Of a DNA stretch of 64,000 bases, positions 55,036 to 64,000 are shown piece by piece. Both the position numbers and the translations under genes were made by a program. The DNA lies in contig CANTFL010000123.1 of the NCBI GenBank assembly GCA_947650285.1, positions 1 through 64,000 of the forward strand. The letters run 5' to 3'. The DNA comes from Hyaloperonospora brassicae. Taxonomy: Eukaryota > Oomycota > Peronosporomycetes > Peronosporales > Peronosporaceae. Below the pieces are notes generated by a model. The model was not told where the DNA came from. It worked only from the letters and a program-made list of their open reading frames with translations, and ran no database searches. Every line of letters starts with the position of its first letter. Within the stretch, counting starts at the first letter, position 1.

Positions 55036-57136
55036 TGGATCATCTGTTGAATCCATCCAGTAAGTCCATGAGGGATTTACCGGCTTTGTACAGATCCTCC
55101 TCGGATCGGTATACGACACGCAACGGATTGCTGTACTATACAGCTGTTGCCGACGACACGTCTCGTGTCGTCGTACCCGCTCATCATGATTTGCATTTAC
55201 GTATCATGTATGAGTGTCACGATGCCCCCACAGGTAGCCATCGTGGTAGAGAAAAGACTTACCTCACGGTAAGTCGTGACTTTTACTGGCCACGCCAGTA
55301 TCAGTTTGTCCGCAAGTACATACGTGCTTGCGAGGTTTGTCAACGGGTGAAGCCTAGTCCTTCATCCCGTGCGCCATTGCAGCCTCTGCCTGTTCCGAAA
55401 TAGTGCTGGCAGTCCGTCTCAATGGACTTCGTCTTCGGTTTTCCCGAAGACGCTCACAAGAATAATGGTATTCTTGTGTTTGTTGACCGATTCAGCAAGA
55501 TGGTCCATCTTGCTGCAGTCCCTGAGTCGATCAAGGCTCCAGGTTGTGCTCGTGTCTTTCTAGACACGGTCTTTAGACTCCACGGGTTACCCCGTGAGCT
55601 CGTATCCGACCGTGACTTGGTTCACGGCGGCATTTTGGCAAACCGTGTCCCGTACTCTCGGAACACGATTGAAGATGTCCACTTCTGACCATCCCGAAAT
55701 AGATGGTCAGACGGAACGTGCGAGCCGTGTCTTCGAAGTGATCCTTCGAGGATATGTCCACTCGTTTCCGAGTTGGAGCAAATTCCTACCCATGGTAGAA
55801 TTCGCCATCAATAATTCGGTGCATGCTTCCACACAGCACACACCGTTTTACGTGAATGACCTACTCCATCCACGTGTGCCCACCCTTCTAGAGTGTAACT
55901 CTTGGATAAGGGGGGAAGGGACTCGCTCGAGCAAAAACCGTTTTAGCTCTTGCTCATCACGTGTCATCGCAAATGCCGATACGTATAATGCCGATGTCGA
56001 TCAAGTCGACATCGATGAAGAAGATCGCCTCAATAATAGCGATGACGCTATTATTGACTCGGATGATGATGACGATGCTGGTATATTCAGCATCGTCAAC
56101 GATAATGCCAGCGAGGAAGAAGACACCCTCGCTGAAGAAGAGAACAATCTCTTAGAAGTGCGCACGAAGCGCACTGAAAGACAAAACAAAGAGTCAGCAG
56201 AGAACTTCTTGCTGACTCGAGAAGAGGTAGTCCGTTTCGTTCAGGACTCCATCGCAAATGCGGTGGACCGGCAGAAACGGAAAGCAGACAAGAATGGAAG
56301 AGCAAATGTTCTTTCATTTTAGGTTAACGACCTAGTACTACTGTCACCGGTAAACCTACCTGGACATGCAGTCACTTGTGTCGGCAGTAGTTTACTACTG
56401 CCGAAATACATTGGGCCATTTCGAGTGTTGCATCGCAAGGGCAATGCATACACGATCGAATTGCCACGTAGGATGCGCACTCATCCTACGTTTTACGTGG
56501 GGAGGCTTGAGTCGTACTGTCATTACGAGCCTTCTTCTTCCGATGAAGATAGCACTTACGTTCAAGAACATCCATCAGGTTCTTGCGTTCGCGCTACAGA
56601 CGATCCGTCTGGTCGCGTAGATGAGAGACCTCGGATATCAAACGAGAGATATCTCCTCGAGCTGTCGCCAGCTCGCCAACGAGGGAGCGGACGTCGCGCT
56701 CGAGCCTGCAGCTGCGAGACCGCATACTCAGCGCGATCCCTCGCCCGATCAGCCTCGTGATCGTTGCGGTTCTTCCGCAAAAAAACAGACAGGTCGTAAC
56801 GCCGGTCGCGCTCGTGCTTCAAGTCATCGCGCAATTCATCGATTGAGCGATCCATCTCGCAAGGGTCGAGATGGTGAGCCGAATCATCTGGAGGAGTTCT
56901 TTCCTCCACCACCACATCCTTTGATAGATTCTCACGGTGGTCAACGCTTTCTAGTGGAGCGTATCTTGAATCAACGTGACGATTCAGGATCAAGGACGAG
57001 CTACCTCGTCCAGTGGCGGGGGTATTCACCCTCTTGGAACAGCTGGGAGCCCCGCTCTCAGCTGTTGATGGATGTTGAAGGTCTCGTCCGCCAGTATGAC
57101 GAGACCCATCCGATGAGTCCTGTGGCCCATCGGTGA
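55032..57136 (+). pseudogene. Integrase, acidic insert and chromodomain of element D, broken
   Basis: HHCC finger complete (RIMYECHDAPTGSHRGREKT to CEVCQRVKPSP) then TAG at 55401. Core: MDFVFGFPEDAHKNNGILVF, VSDRD, a two-base loss shared with C, then DHPEIDGQTERASRVF with the Glu. An acidic insert (about 55990-56150; DIDEEDRLNNSDDAIIDSDD, then Glu runs) precedes ESAENFLLTREEVVRFVQDS. A TAG at 56320-56322 and frameshifts follow. The chromodomain (56941-57136) is complete: FLVERILNQRDDSGSRTSYL, WRGYSPSWNSWEPRSQLLMD, ending VAHR-stop. Confidence 0.88.
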
Positions 57137-58162
57137 ACACGCGCCCTAGGCGCTTGTAGACGGATTGCAAGTTTGCAATCGCGTCACGCATCTCACTCGA
57201 GATGTGTGCCCTTCCCCAGGGCGAATTTAGGGAATACACATCCCTATGTGCACGCTGCGAGTTGTCAACACAACTCGCACAAGGGTCTCCCCATGTGAGG
57301 CAAGGAATGTCTGCCTCACTCGAAAAACAATGCAACCGGTACCTAGCACCGGTTGGCGTTCGCCTTTCGAACCTGAGGCGTGTCGCCATATGTTTCTTGA
57401 GCCACCCTTCTCGTCCAAAATTCTTTACAGGTTGGACGAACGCGTTCCACGCAGCCAAATACAAGGCCTTGTCACGCTTTTGGTTGCCGTTGTACCATCG
57501 ATGTCTAAGAAAGACATCGAGATAAAAGTCTTCCTCAGCGCGAAAGTTCTTCGCGCTGGAACTCAAGCCGTGAAGCTCAGTCGCATCGAATAAGGGTATT
57601 CGATGGTGTTGGCTTGTCTCGTGAGACAGGCTATTGATAATCCGCTCGAGCAAACGCCATGGCTTCGACTCATCACGCGTCACAATGGTACCTTTGTCGG
57701 TACCACGGCTCCCAGATTGACGACGGCTTACGCCATCGTCATCACGCTCGTGCGAAGATGCACGAGCCGGTGTGGTAAGGAAAAATATTCCTCACCGCCC
57801 TGATCATCGTCATCACTGCCGAACAGACTGTGATGCAACTCACGAGTCCCTTCGTTCGGCAGTGGCCTTGGCGAACACTGAGGCGTCGCCGGTGAGCAAG
57901 ACGCCTCTGGCGCATTGCCCGAGTCAGACACGTCTGACTCGCCAGAGTAGATGACCTCTACATTTGAGTCATCATGCGCACGCGGTGAGGTGCCGTGTGC
58001 ACCTGAAGCACCTGTTGCTGCAGGCAGAGAACGAGCAGCAGACGACGAATCGTCTGCCGCAGAGGCTGGCACAGCAGCGGGCTGTGCGGGTCTTGAGTCA
58101 CGCCGCATCGACATGTTAACCATGCGAGGTCGGGTGGAAAGTGAATAGAACGGACCCATCAA
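56512..58162 (-). pseudogene. Opposite-strand ORF of element D, two frames
   Basis: 58162-57728 gives the N-terminus (NMSMRRDSRPAQPAAVPASA, LHHSLFGSDDDD). A frameshift near 57760 leads to a long 373-codon frame 57683-56562 with LSHETSQHHRIPLFDATELH, FYLDVFLRHRWYNGNQKRDK, DIPCLTWGDPCASC, SSEMRDAIANLQSVYKRLGR, a Ser/Gly-rich linker and IDELRDDLKHERDRRYDLSV. This joins, without a break, the two halves that are separated by a frameshift in C. The coiled-coil end shifts frame near 56640. Confidence 0.8.
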
Positions 58163-58246
58163 GTGCTCCCTGTCCCAATGGTGCCCAACGGGTGGCCGCC
58201 ATATTTTTAATAGTCACACGGTGACTATCTGTTAAAGGGGGGGTGA

Positions 58247-58658
58247 TGTAACGGAGCAGCCCGTTACATGGAAATAGTCATTTGAGAGATAATGACAATA
58301 AATGATGGTATGTTGAATATCCTTATAACTATATCACCAAAGTGGTGATATTGATGGGTCGACCAAAGAGTCTGCTCATTGGTCGATATCTTTATGATAT
58401 CAACCTACCAATCGCCGCAAGACGCGCGCAATGAGTGGTGACGAGACGTCACCATACACTCAATTAGATTAGTAAAGTTAAGCTAAGTCAAACAGAGAGA
58501 CAGTAGTTAAATGCTCAATTATATTAATATAACAGTTCTACTTTTCCCTGAGACAGTGTTGCCTCTGTCTTTTCTACCGCTTCATCGGTTGCCTCGTGTA
58601 CGCTTGTCGGTGCGCGATACCCTTGCGTTAAGTTCACGCAAGGGTGTGCCCCGTTACA
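58247..58658 (+). repeat. 3' LTR of element D
   Basis: 412 bp, following the polypurine run AAAGGGGGGG-TGA. Closely pairs with 50641-51053. Followed directly by the target duplication GTCTC. Upstream lies the same GATAGTCAC-type hairpin seen before the 3' LTR of C, here slightly altered. Confidence 0.95.
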
Positions 58659-59337
58659 GTCTCGGTCGGGCACGTAGGCGGTTTGTGACACATACACTCA
58701 ATAGTCAATTCGTTTCATCTGATGATAACTTTAATTCTGTGTCGATTAGTACGATGCCGATGCAGTCAGTAAGATACCATTCAATCATGCCATGTGGCTT
58801 AAGATCGGTAATGCGACACGGCGTCGGCCTTATGTAGCATTAAACGTCTGCAGCTGGTGCACGTATAGGTTATTATTCCACGTCATCTGTTGGAACATAG
58901 ATTAGGAGCGGGGTGTAAACTAAAGGTTCGATTTTGTTTATTACTACGTTTAGCGTCTGATCTTGATATCATTTCAATTCTTTGTTTCCATGTGCAGTCA
59001 TGCTATATCAGTGTTTACTTATCTCAATAACTACACAAGGCTGATTCATCTGTCTGACAAAGGCATTTGCCATGTTCATCGATCTCCAATCACACGAATA
59101 GAGTCGTCCAAATGGTTGTCGTTCAACACAAGCTAGTGACAAGTGCTATTGCTTGACATGCGCGCACGAATATCATTCGGGCCCGTGCGAATCATATTGT
59201 ACATACTGGAAATACACAATGCGTTCACATGTCAGACGTACTGATAGCCATCCGATTGCGCAGGCCTACCACACAACTTAGAATTCCGCCACACGTTTAT
59301 ACTGATGACAGCATAACCCTTAATGGTGGTGAAAGCT

Positions 59338-59398
59338 GAGATCGGGTGCTTCGAAACATTACGTCACTGAAACGTGATGTTTCGGAGCGCCCGATCTC
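59338..59398. repeat. Foldback hairpin, copy 2
   Basis: 22-nt arms (GAGATCGGGTGCTTCGAAACAT against ATGTTTCGGAGCGCCCGATCTC, written here only as ends GAGATCGGG and CCCGATCTC) pair at 20 of 22 positions over a 17-nt loop. Copy 1 keeps only the outer 12 bp. Confidence 0.75.
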
Positions 59399-59539
59399 CG
59401 CTTGCAGTGACGTGTAGAGGATATGCAGTCAACTATCTGGACAAGCTCAAATGGATCGGAATAGACATCTCTAATTATGCAGTTTTGTCTCAATACAACC
59501 CTTTCCTACGCTTACCGCTAACTATTGTAAACTGCAAAC

Positions 59540-59730
59540 ATGTCTGTAGGCTTCTTACTCACCCCCCATTGCAAGCGTCCAGCATTGATTGGTGATTACA
59601 TTGGCGAGAATCTTAGTCTAAATGAACCAATGAACAATTCGTTGTCAACTGTTGTCGAACGTTGCCTTCAAAGGTGAGTTTCCACAATATCACCCACTGA
59701 GGCAATATTGTCGTGACAACTACTCGCTTT
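59540..59730 (-). repeat. Probable ancient LTR remnant, copy 2
   Basis: Minus-strand LTR-like blocks ACTCACCCCCCATTGCAAGC, GTCCAGCATTGATTGGTGAT, CCAATGAACAATTCG and CAATATCACCCACTGAGG occur in LTR order. The first resembles ACTCACCGCCCATTGCACGC of the LTR of E. The matching remnant at 13240-13500 means it predates the duplication. Confidence 0.45.
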
Positions 59731-61031
59731 TAGCCGCAGTTTTTTACATCATCTACCAAGATAGTGTACGTATTTGACACCGTGCTTGGATATCAACATC
59801 CTGTTACAAGCAACCCTATGCATTGCGTGACAAGTACACTTTGCAACCACGCATGCATCGCTCTGAGCTCTGTAGGCGACGCGTGATGCCTATTCAGTGT
59901 ATTCAGTTTTGGCCATGTGTCGGCACTTCCAACAGGCCGTGCGCCAAGAACAAGTGAGGCAAAATAATCGCGGAATGGTGCTCCACCCTATTTCGGCTGG
60001 CGATTCTACTGGGGCGCATGTCTCTCAATGGGCCACATTCGCTTATATGGTGTGCTCTGTCGGTATAACGACAGTCAGGATGCAGAGAAACCGAGTCGTA
60101 TGTACGAAGATGAGGTGATATTCGAAGGATGTTTTGACCAGTAAGCTGTGTGGACTGCGTCAAGTACAAGCGTCGTCGCCTACAGAGCTCAGAGCGATGC
60201 ATGCGTGTGTGCAAAGTGTTCTTGTCACGCAATGCATAGGCTTGTTTGACATCCACCACACCGTGCGGTAAATCAACTTCATCCAGCAGGTCATTCGACA
60301 CCGGCGCTATTTACGTAAATCAGGAAATTGCAGACGTCGCCCTCTTTGGTGACGCCCGGCGCCTACTGCCACGTCTGCGACAACTAGGTAGGCAACCAAG
60401 AGAGCCGTCGCCAACGGTGCCCAGTCCCGTACAACCACCAGATTCTAACGGGGTACTGGCGTGGCAAACTAGGCTAAACCTAAATCAGACACTGTGCAAC
60501 CAGTTAAAGGTTAAATAGACACGTCTGCTTCTCTCTCTCTACTTCGCTGACGCCCTATCGACCTATCTATTTCTCTCTCGCTGGACAGTTTCGGCGCAAA
60601 TCGTCGCAGTATGACGCCGCACCAGATTCCTGGACACCAACGACTCGAGGAATCGCTGATCCTGGGTTGGATCGAGTTCCACAAAAACATGCAGCGTGTG
60701 TGACACCATTTGCCGCGCACGACTTTGTGCCAGTGGTGGCTGGGCGTTGTAGCGATATCATCCTATGCCTCGATCTGTTTGTAGTGTTGCAGAGACCAGA
60801 TATCAAGGGCTACAATACAGGTGAGAGAGAGCTACATTCGGAGCGGCAATATTGACTTGGCCTCCGTGAGGAATGAGGAGCTGGCTACTTGCAAAAGAGC
60901 AAACATGCTCGAAATCTTTGTACAGCGTTCCCGCCCGAGCGAAGGATGCACATAGCTGCACAGAAGCAGTCTTCGGACAGGAGTTTCCCGCGGGCTGTCT
61001 ACGCTCACACGTATGTCCACTCACAATGGCG

Positions 61032-61630
61032 AGAGAGAGAGAAACCCGAACGTCGAGTAAGTGTTTAAAAACTTTACGCTATCCGTGTGCGTCGACCTAG
61101 ACTACATCATTCTCCTCCTCGCTGGCGATGTCTGCTGGCTCGAGACGTCCAGCGTCACGTGGAACACTCAGCAGAGGGCACGGGAAACGGGTATCCAGTC
61201 CTGGGGGTAGACAGGGCGCGAAAACCGCAGAAAACGCCGGGTACCAAACCGATCACCCCCGATAGGCCGCTAGTGCACCTGGACGGTTCCGGTCATAATC
61301 ACGTCCTAGGCAACTTCGCTTCGTGGGACCGAGCTTCGCGCTCGGCGACCGAACCTGCGACTTGGAAGCTGACGTACAATAGCAGGAATTAGGTGGTGAC
61401 AACCGCTGTCGCCGTGCCCCACACCCGGGGGTCTCTGGGTTGTTGCTCCCCTTGCGGTTTGCACGCTACGCTACCTCCCCGTAGGCACGCAGCGGGAGAA
61501 AAACCTCGTTCCCGTGACCTGAGCCCCCCCATCGGAGGACTTCCCGCCCAGGTCAAGGGGACCGGTATTCCGGCTCGTTGGAGGACGTCGTCGCTTGGCC
61601 TTGTTGCCCGAAGGCGCAAATTGGGAAGTA
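61032..61630. mobile_element. 599-bp insertion with 16-bp flanking repeats
   Basis: Copy 1 reads GTCCACTCACATTGGCG followed by TAACATGATGG continuously, whereas copy 2 has TCCACTCACAATGGCG (61016-61031), 599 bp, then TCCACTCATAATGGCG (61631-61646). A 16-bp target duplication suggests target-primed (LINE/SINE-like) insertion. The insert begins AGAGAGAGAAACCCG. A 101-codon plus-strand ORF (61087-61392) lies inside but shows no domain I know. No poly-A tail is visible on either strand, so the type is unknown. Confidence 0.7.
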
Positions 61631-61852
61631 TCCACTCATAATGGCGTAAAATGGTGGAGCGACCTATTCAATGAGTGACCACGCGTCTGGTCTAAACATC
61701 GCCAGGACAATTGCTGACACAGAGCGACCTGTTCTGCAACTGCGACGCAGACCGCCCGTCTGCACACTCCATGGTGTCGGCTGACATGGAGCAGGCTATC
61801 TGCGGCAGCAGCATCGAAGCATTTCGTCTGGGTCGCTGCCACGCCGTATGCG

Positions 61853-61866
61853 TCATTATTCATTTT
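61853..61866 (+). promoter_or_regulatory. Inr+FPR-like core promoter of effector 2
   Basis: TCATTATTCATTTT fits the oomycete Inr plus FPR consensus with one mismatch, 44 bp before the ATG at 61911. One base differs from the copy 1 element at the W position of the CAWTTT part, which the consensus allows. The in-frame upstream ATG at 61848 lies before it. Confidence 0.75.
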
Positions 61867-61910
61867 GCGCGCCACAAGCTCCTGACCCACATCGGCCATT
61901 CCTTTCTACC

Positions 61911-62285
61911 ATGCGAATCGCCTGCTTCCGTGCACTCTTCGTCAGTGCTGCATTGCTCATCAGTGCCGAATGCGCTGTAGGCCTGCCCGAGACGAAGGTC
62001 TCGTTACCTGACGCTGCTGATCCCGAAAAAGGCCCTCCTCGACGACTGCGGGTGGCCATAGCTACGGACGAAAACAAGGGTGACGAGCGCATGCTTGAAC
62101 CATCGCGTGCCTGGGAGAAGTTGGTGGAAGTGGTTGAAGAGATTGGGGCTATCGCAAGGTCGCACTACCCGCCCCTACTATCCTCGCCAGCTCACGAAGT
62201 CTCCCCCACCACGACACTCTACATCTCCCGGGTCAGTTCCCGCACCCCCGTCTCGCGAAAGCACCCTCACGCATCCAAAGGATGA
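61911..62285 (+). CDS. Secreted RXLR effector candidate 2 (RRLR/GDER)
   Basis: Predicted 124 residues. Signal peptide at residues 1-22 (core FVSAALLISAECA), then a canonical RRLR at 44-47 and GDER at 57-60, the RXLR-dEER arrangement of effectors that oomycetes deliver into plant cells. Residues to about 75 align with effector 1. The region corresponding to effector 1 residues 75-140 is largely missing, and the end (HEVSPTTTLYISR and beyond) rejoins a similar stretch before a TGA at 62283-62285. It may be a truncated protein. The same frame reopens at 62358-62558. The C-terminal domain is unrecognised. Start chosen by the promoter position and the signal peptide. Confidence 0.72.
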   Translation: MRIACFRALFVSAALLISAECAVGLPETKVSLPDAADPEKGPPRRLRVAIATDENKGDERMLEPSRAWEKLVEVVEEIGAIARSHYPPLLSSPAHEVSPTTTLYISRVSSRTPVSRKHPHASKG

Positions 62286-62357
62286 TGTTTCCGAGCATGC
62301 AGGGGCGCTTGATTCGGTACCTGCAAAGGGTGTGGACACCGACTCGACTGCTATTGA

Positions 62358-62683
62358 CAGAGGAAAAGAAATATGGGATCAATATATCGAGTTACATTAA
62401 CGGGCGCAGAGCTAGGCCCTGAGTGTTCTGCGCATTGTTTCGTGCGTTTAGCAGACTCGTTAGAACTAAAGTTGCCTTAGACGACGCAGCGGGGATCGTC
62501 GAAGAGGAGCAGTTCGGTATGTTCTTCGAGGTTAGTACAACTGCTGACGACCTGTGAATGCTTTGGTCGGGATCGGACACTCCTACCATTCATTCTCACG
62601 GAAGACCATCCCAAGACGACATTCTAGCCGACTACAGCGAGTACTTTGACAAGCCAGAAGGAGTTCCTGAGAAGACCAAGTAG
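62358..62683 (+). pseudogene. Effector-gene tail, copy 2, partly open
   Basis: In the same frame as effector 2 but beyond two stops, an open stretch with its own Met (62373) runs 61 codons to TGA at 62558. It includes YRVTLTGAELGPECSAHC, VALDDAAGIVEEEQFGMFFE and STTADDL. Beyond that stop the homologous text continues (SGSDTPTIHS, ADYSEYFDKPEG) to a TAG at about 62683. Copy 1 has the same blocks out of frame. This suggests a longer ancestral gene broken in both copies. Function unknown. Confidence 0.5.
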
Positions 62684-64000
62684 GCTAGCGTGCTAGCGAC
62701 CATAGAACGTGAGTGACTTTTGCTGTTCCTTGTCATGTTACTTCATTCGATAGATTACGTTGTCTTAGCACGTTGTCTTCTGCTGCGCTTTTATCGATTC
62801 TGCTTGTAACTGAGGCCCGTACATTGCAGGCCGTGGTACAGTGTGTCGCAGCTTCGACTTTCACAGGCACTCGTCTCCCTTCAATTTCAACACTCGATGG
62901 ATGGAGCAGGTATCGCATCGCTGACGCGGATGTTTGGTCGTGCAAGCCCGCGTCACTACCGTGGCAAAGGCAAAATGAGTCAACCCTCGCAGGTCCTTGC
63001 CGTCGTGCACATTTGTCGAAGAGTCCCCACGACCAATTGTGGTGTCGATGCAAGTATATGCTCGACGTGGATATCGAGGCACACATAACGTGGCTCGCTG
63101 TCTCCACAGGGCCGAACCGTTGCCTTCAACCGTGACACATCATCCTCCGACTCCGACACCTCAACCTTCTCGTCGTATCGCGACGCGTCCTGTCGAGCCG
63201 CCCCCCTTGCTCTTCGTGCGCGGACACGGGCGGCCGCTCGCCGTGCGCTGCTGACGTCGTCGGTGCTTCTTTGCAGACCTCAAAGACGCGACTACTACGT
63301 CTTGCGGCTCTCTGTTGCACTGCTGAAAGTGCCCGATGCCTCGTGAGCGGTGGTCCGCGGTAGAAACGCCAGCTGCTGACTCTCCGTAATGAGACTCGGG
63401 TCCATGCGCAACAGATGATGTTCCTCGTCCCATAACGTCTCGTCCTTGGTCGTGCGTGTAGCCATGTAATCGCCACCTCGTTGCTGCTCGCCTTCGGGCC
63501 TTTCAACGCTGCTGGGACTCGGAGGCATTCACGCACTGGTCGATCGCTGCCGTTTTCCGTCGCTTCTGCTTCGTCGCCTTGTCAAAGTGTGGACAGCTCT
63601 ATCCGGATGGCTTCAGCTATCACCCGATGAAAGGTCTGCGAGGACCACTTCAACAAAGGCGAAGCTCCGAGAGCTCATTCCGATCTCAACCCTTGATCGC
63701 CCACCTCCTCTGGCTGCCTGCACGAACACGAGCTACACAAGCGCAAGCGTCTACCAGTCCTTCTGTTGTCGTCCTTCTGCCGTCCATCTCCAGCTTTAGT
63801 CGTCTAAGCCTGCGACGTCGGCTGGACCAAGTGAGTAGCCCACCGCTAGTACAACTGCTGGAAAACAGACACACACTCGTTCGTTTCTTCACTGTCTGTG
63901 TTGTCCTCGTCTCAGACGTCCTCCTCGTTCTTTTTCTTGTGTGGTCGTCGTCCTGCGCACCGAGGCGCCGAGACGCAAAGATGGCCGCTGATCCGTGGTC
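62684..64000. repeat. Segmental duplication copy 2, right part
   Basis: Aligns with 18428-19722 and runs to the window edge. Differences include a missing segment around 63201 (copy 1 has GTGCCGTCCC to TGTACTCCGT) and an extra about 70 bp near 63310-63385. A minus ORF starting at 63465 (MATRTTKDETLWDEEHHLLR) shares its first 25 residues with copy 1; otherwise no gene is recognised. Confidence 0.8.
63295..63465 (-). CDS. Hypothetical ORF, copy 2 of the MATRTTKD start
   Basis: 57 codons beginning MATRTTKDETLWDEEHHLLR, as at 19185. After residue 25 the frame passes through DNA absent from copy 1 and ends soon after. No domain recognised. Listed only because its start is shared with copy 1. Confidence 0.15.
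   Translation of the reverse strand: MATRTTKDETLWDEEHHLLRMDPSLITESQQLAFLPRTTAHEASGTFSSATESRKT

Larger units (their letters stand above)
50641..58658 (+). mobile_element. Gypsy element D, full-length Ty3/Gypsy chromovirus, defective
   Basis: 8018 bp on the plus strand, LTRs of 413 and 412 bp with about 20 differences by eye, and a perfect target duplication GTCTC (50636-50640; 58659-58663). Gag through RT is close to B and C, but patches (about 53880-54090 and 54890-55050) follow another subfamily, closer to A or more diverged. It is probably the youngest or least rearranged copy. It holds the only chromodomain here that reads to its natural end, yet gag, RT and integrase are still broken. 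Confidence 0.95.
58659..61015. repeat. Segmental duplication copy 2, middle part
   Basis: Continues the host segment after element D and aligns with 12392-14245 and 17070-17430, without the satellite blocks. It contains the better-preserved foldback hairpin (59338-59398), the ancient LTR remnant (about 59540-59730) and the single CGACTCGAGGAATCGCTGATC ending at 60661. ORFs are short and not conserved in frame with copy 1. Confidence 0.85.

Noticed and set aside
61087..61392. 101-codon ORF inside the 599-bp insertion as a transposon protein
   Set aside because: No domain seen; the insert is too short for an autonomous element.

Overview
The window looks like a transposon-rich stretch of an oomycete genome (Peronosporales: Phytophthora or a downy mildew; I cannot name the species). 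Three things point there. Two paralogous secreted-protein genes carry an RXLR/dEER-type effector N-terminus. Both have an oomycete Inr+FPR-like core promoter about 45-50 bp upstream of the start codon. Almost everything else is Ty3/Gypsy chromovirus and LINE sequence. I see no operons, CRISPR array, rRNA or intact tRNA.

Layout. 1-3718 has no recognisable gene. 3719-4327, 12337-14245 and 17070-19754 form copy 1 of a segmental duplication carrying effector 1 (17712-18233). Copy 1 is interrupted by Gypsy element A (4328-12336, minus, TSD AAGAG) and by two tandem blocks holding a 121-bp minisatellite (14246-17069). Then come Gypsy B (20325-28324, plus, mismatched LTRs, no TSD) and Gypsy C (29984-37936, plus, inserted in the RT gene of a LINE). 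The LINE follows (37937-42763, minus), then a truncated LTR (42764-43031) and an AT-rich tract without recognisable genes (43032-48698). Gypsy fragment E (48699-49937) abuts copy 2 of the duplication (49938-50640 and 58659-64000). Copy 2 carries effector 2 (61911-62285) and is split by Gypsy D (50641-58658, plus, TSD GTCTC) and by a 599-bp insertion with 16-bp flanking repeats (61032-61630).

Each full Gypsy element reads LTR, PBS, gag with CCHC knuckle, retropepsin, RT, RNase H, HHCC/DDE integrase with an acidic insert, chromodomain, PPT, LTR. All four are broken by stops and frameshifts. Many lesions are shared between copies, so defective copies were probably mobilised in trans.

Two properties of this Gypsy family are not explained by standard annotation. 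(1) Every copy, including fragment E, has a long ORF on the opposite strand between the chromodomain and the 3' LTR, partly antisense to the pol C-terminus. It would encode roughly 550-570 residues: a low-complexity N-terminus, a conserved centre and a coiled-coil C-terminus. (2) The internal sequence is packed with short perfect inverted repeats: about 26 stems of 8 bp or more with loops of 12 nt or less in 2.6 kb of element B, where chance predicts fewer than one. At least one stem is kept by paired substitutions between subfamilies. The effector coding sequences in the same window do not show this.
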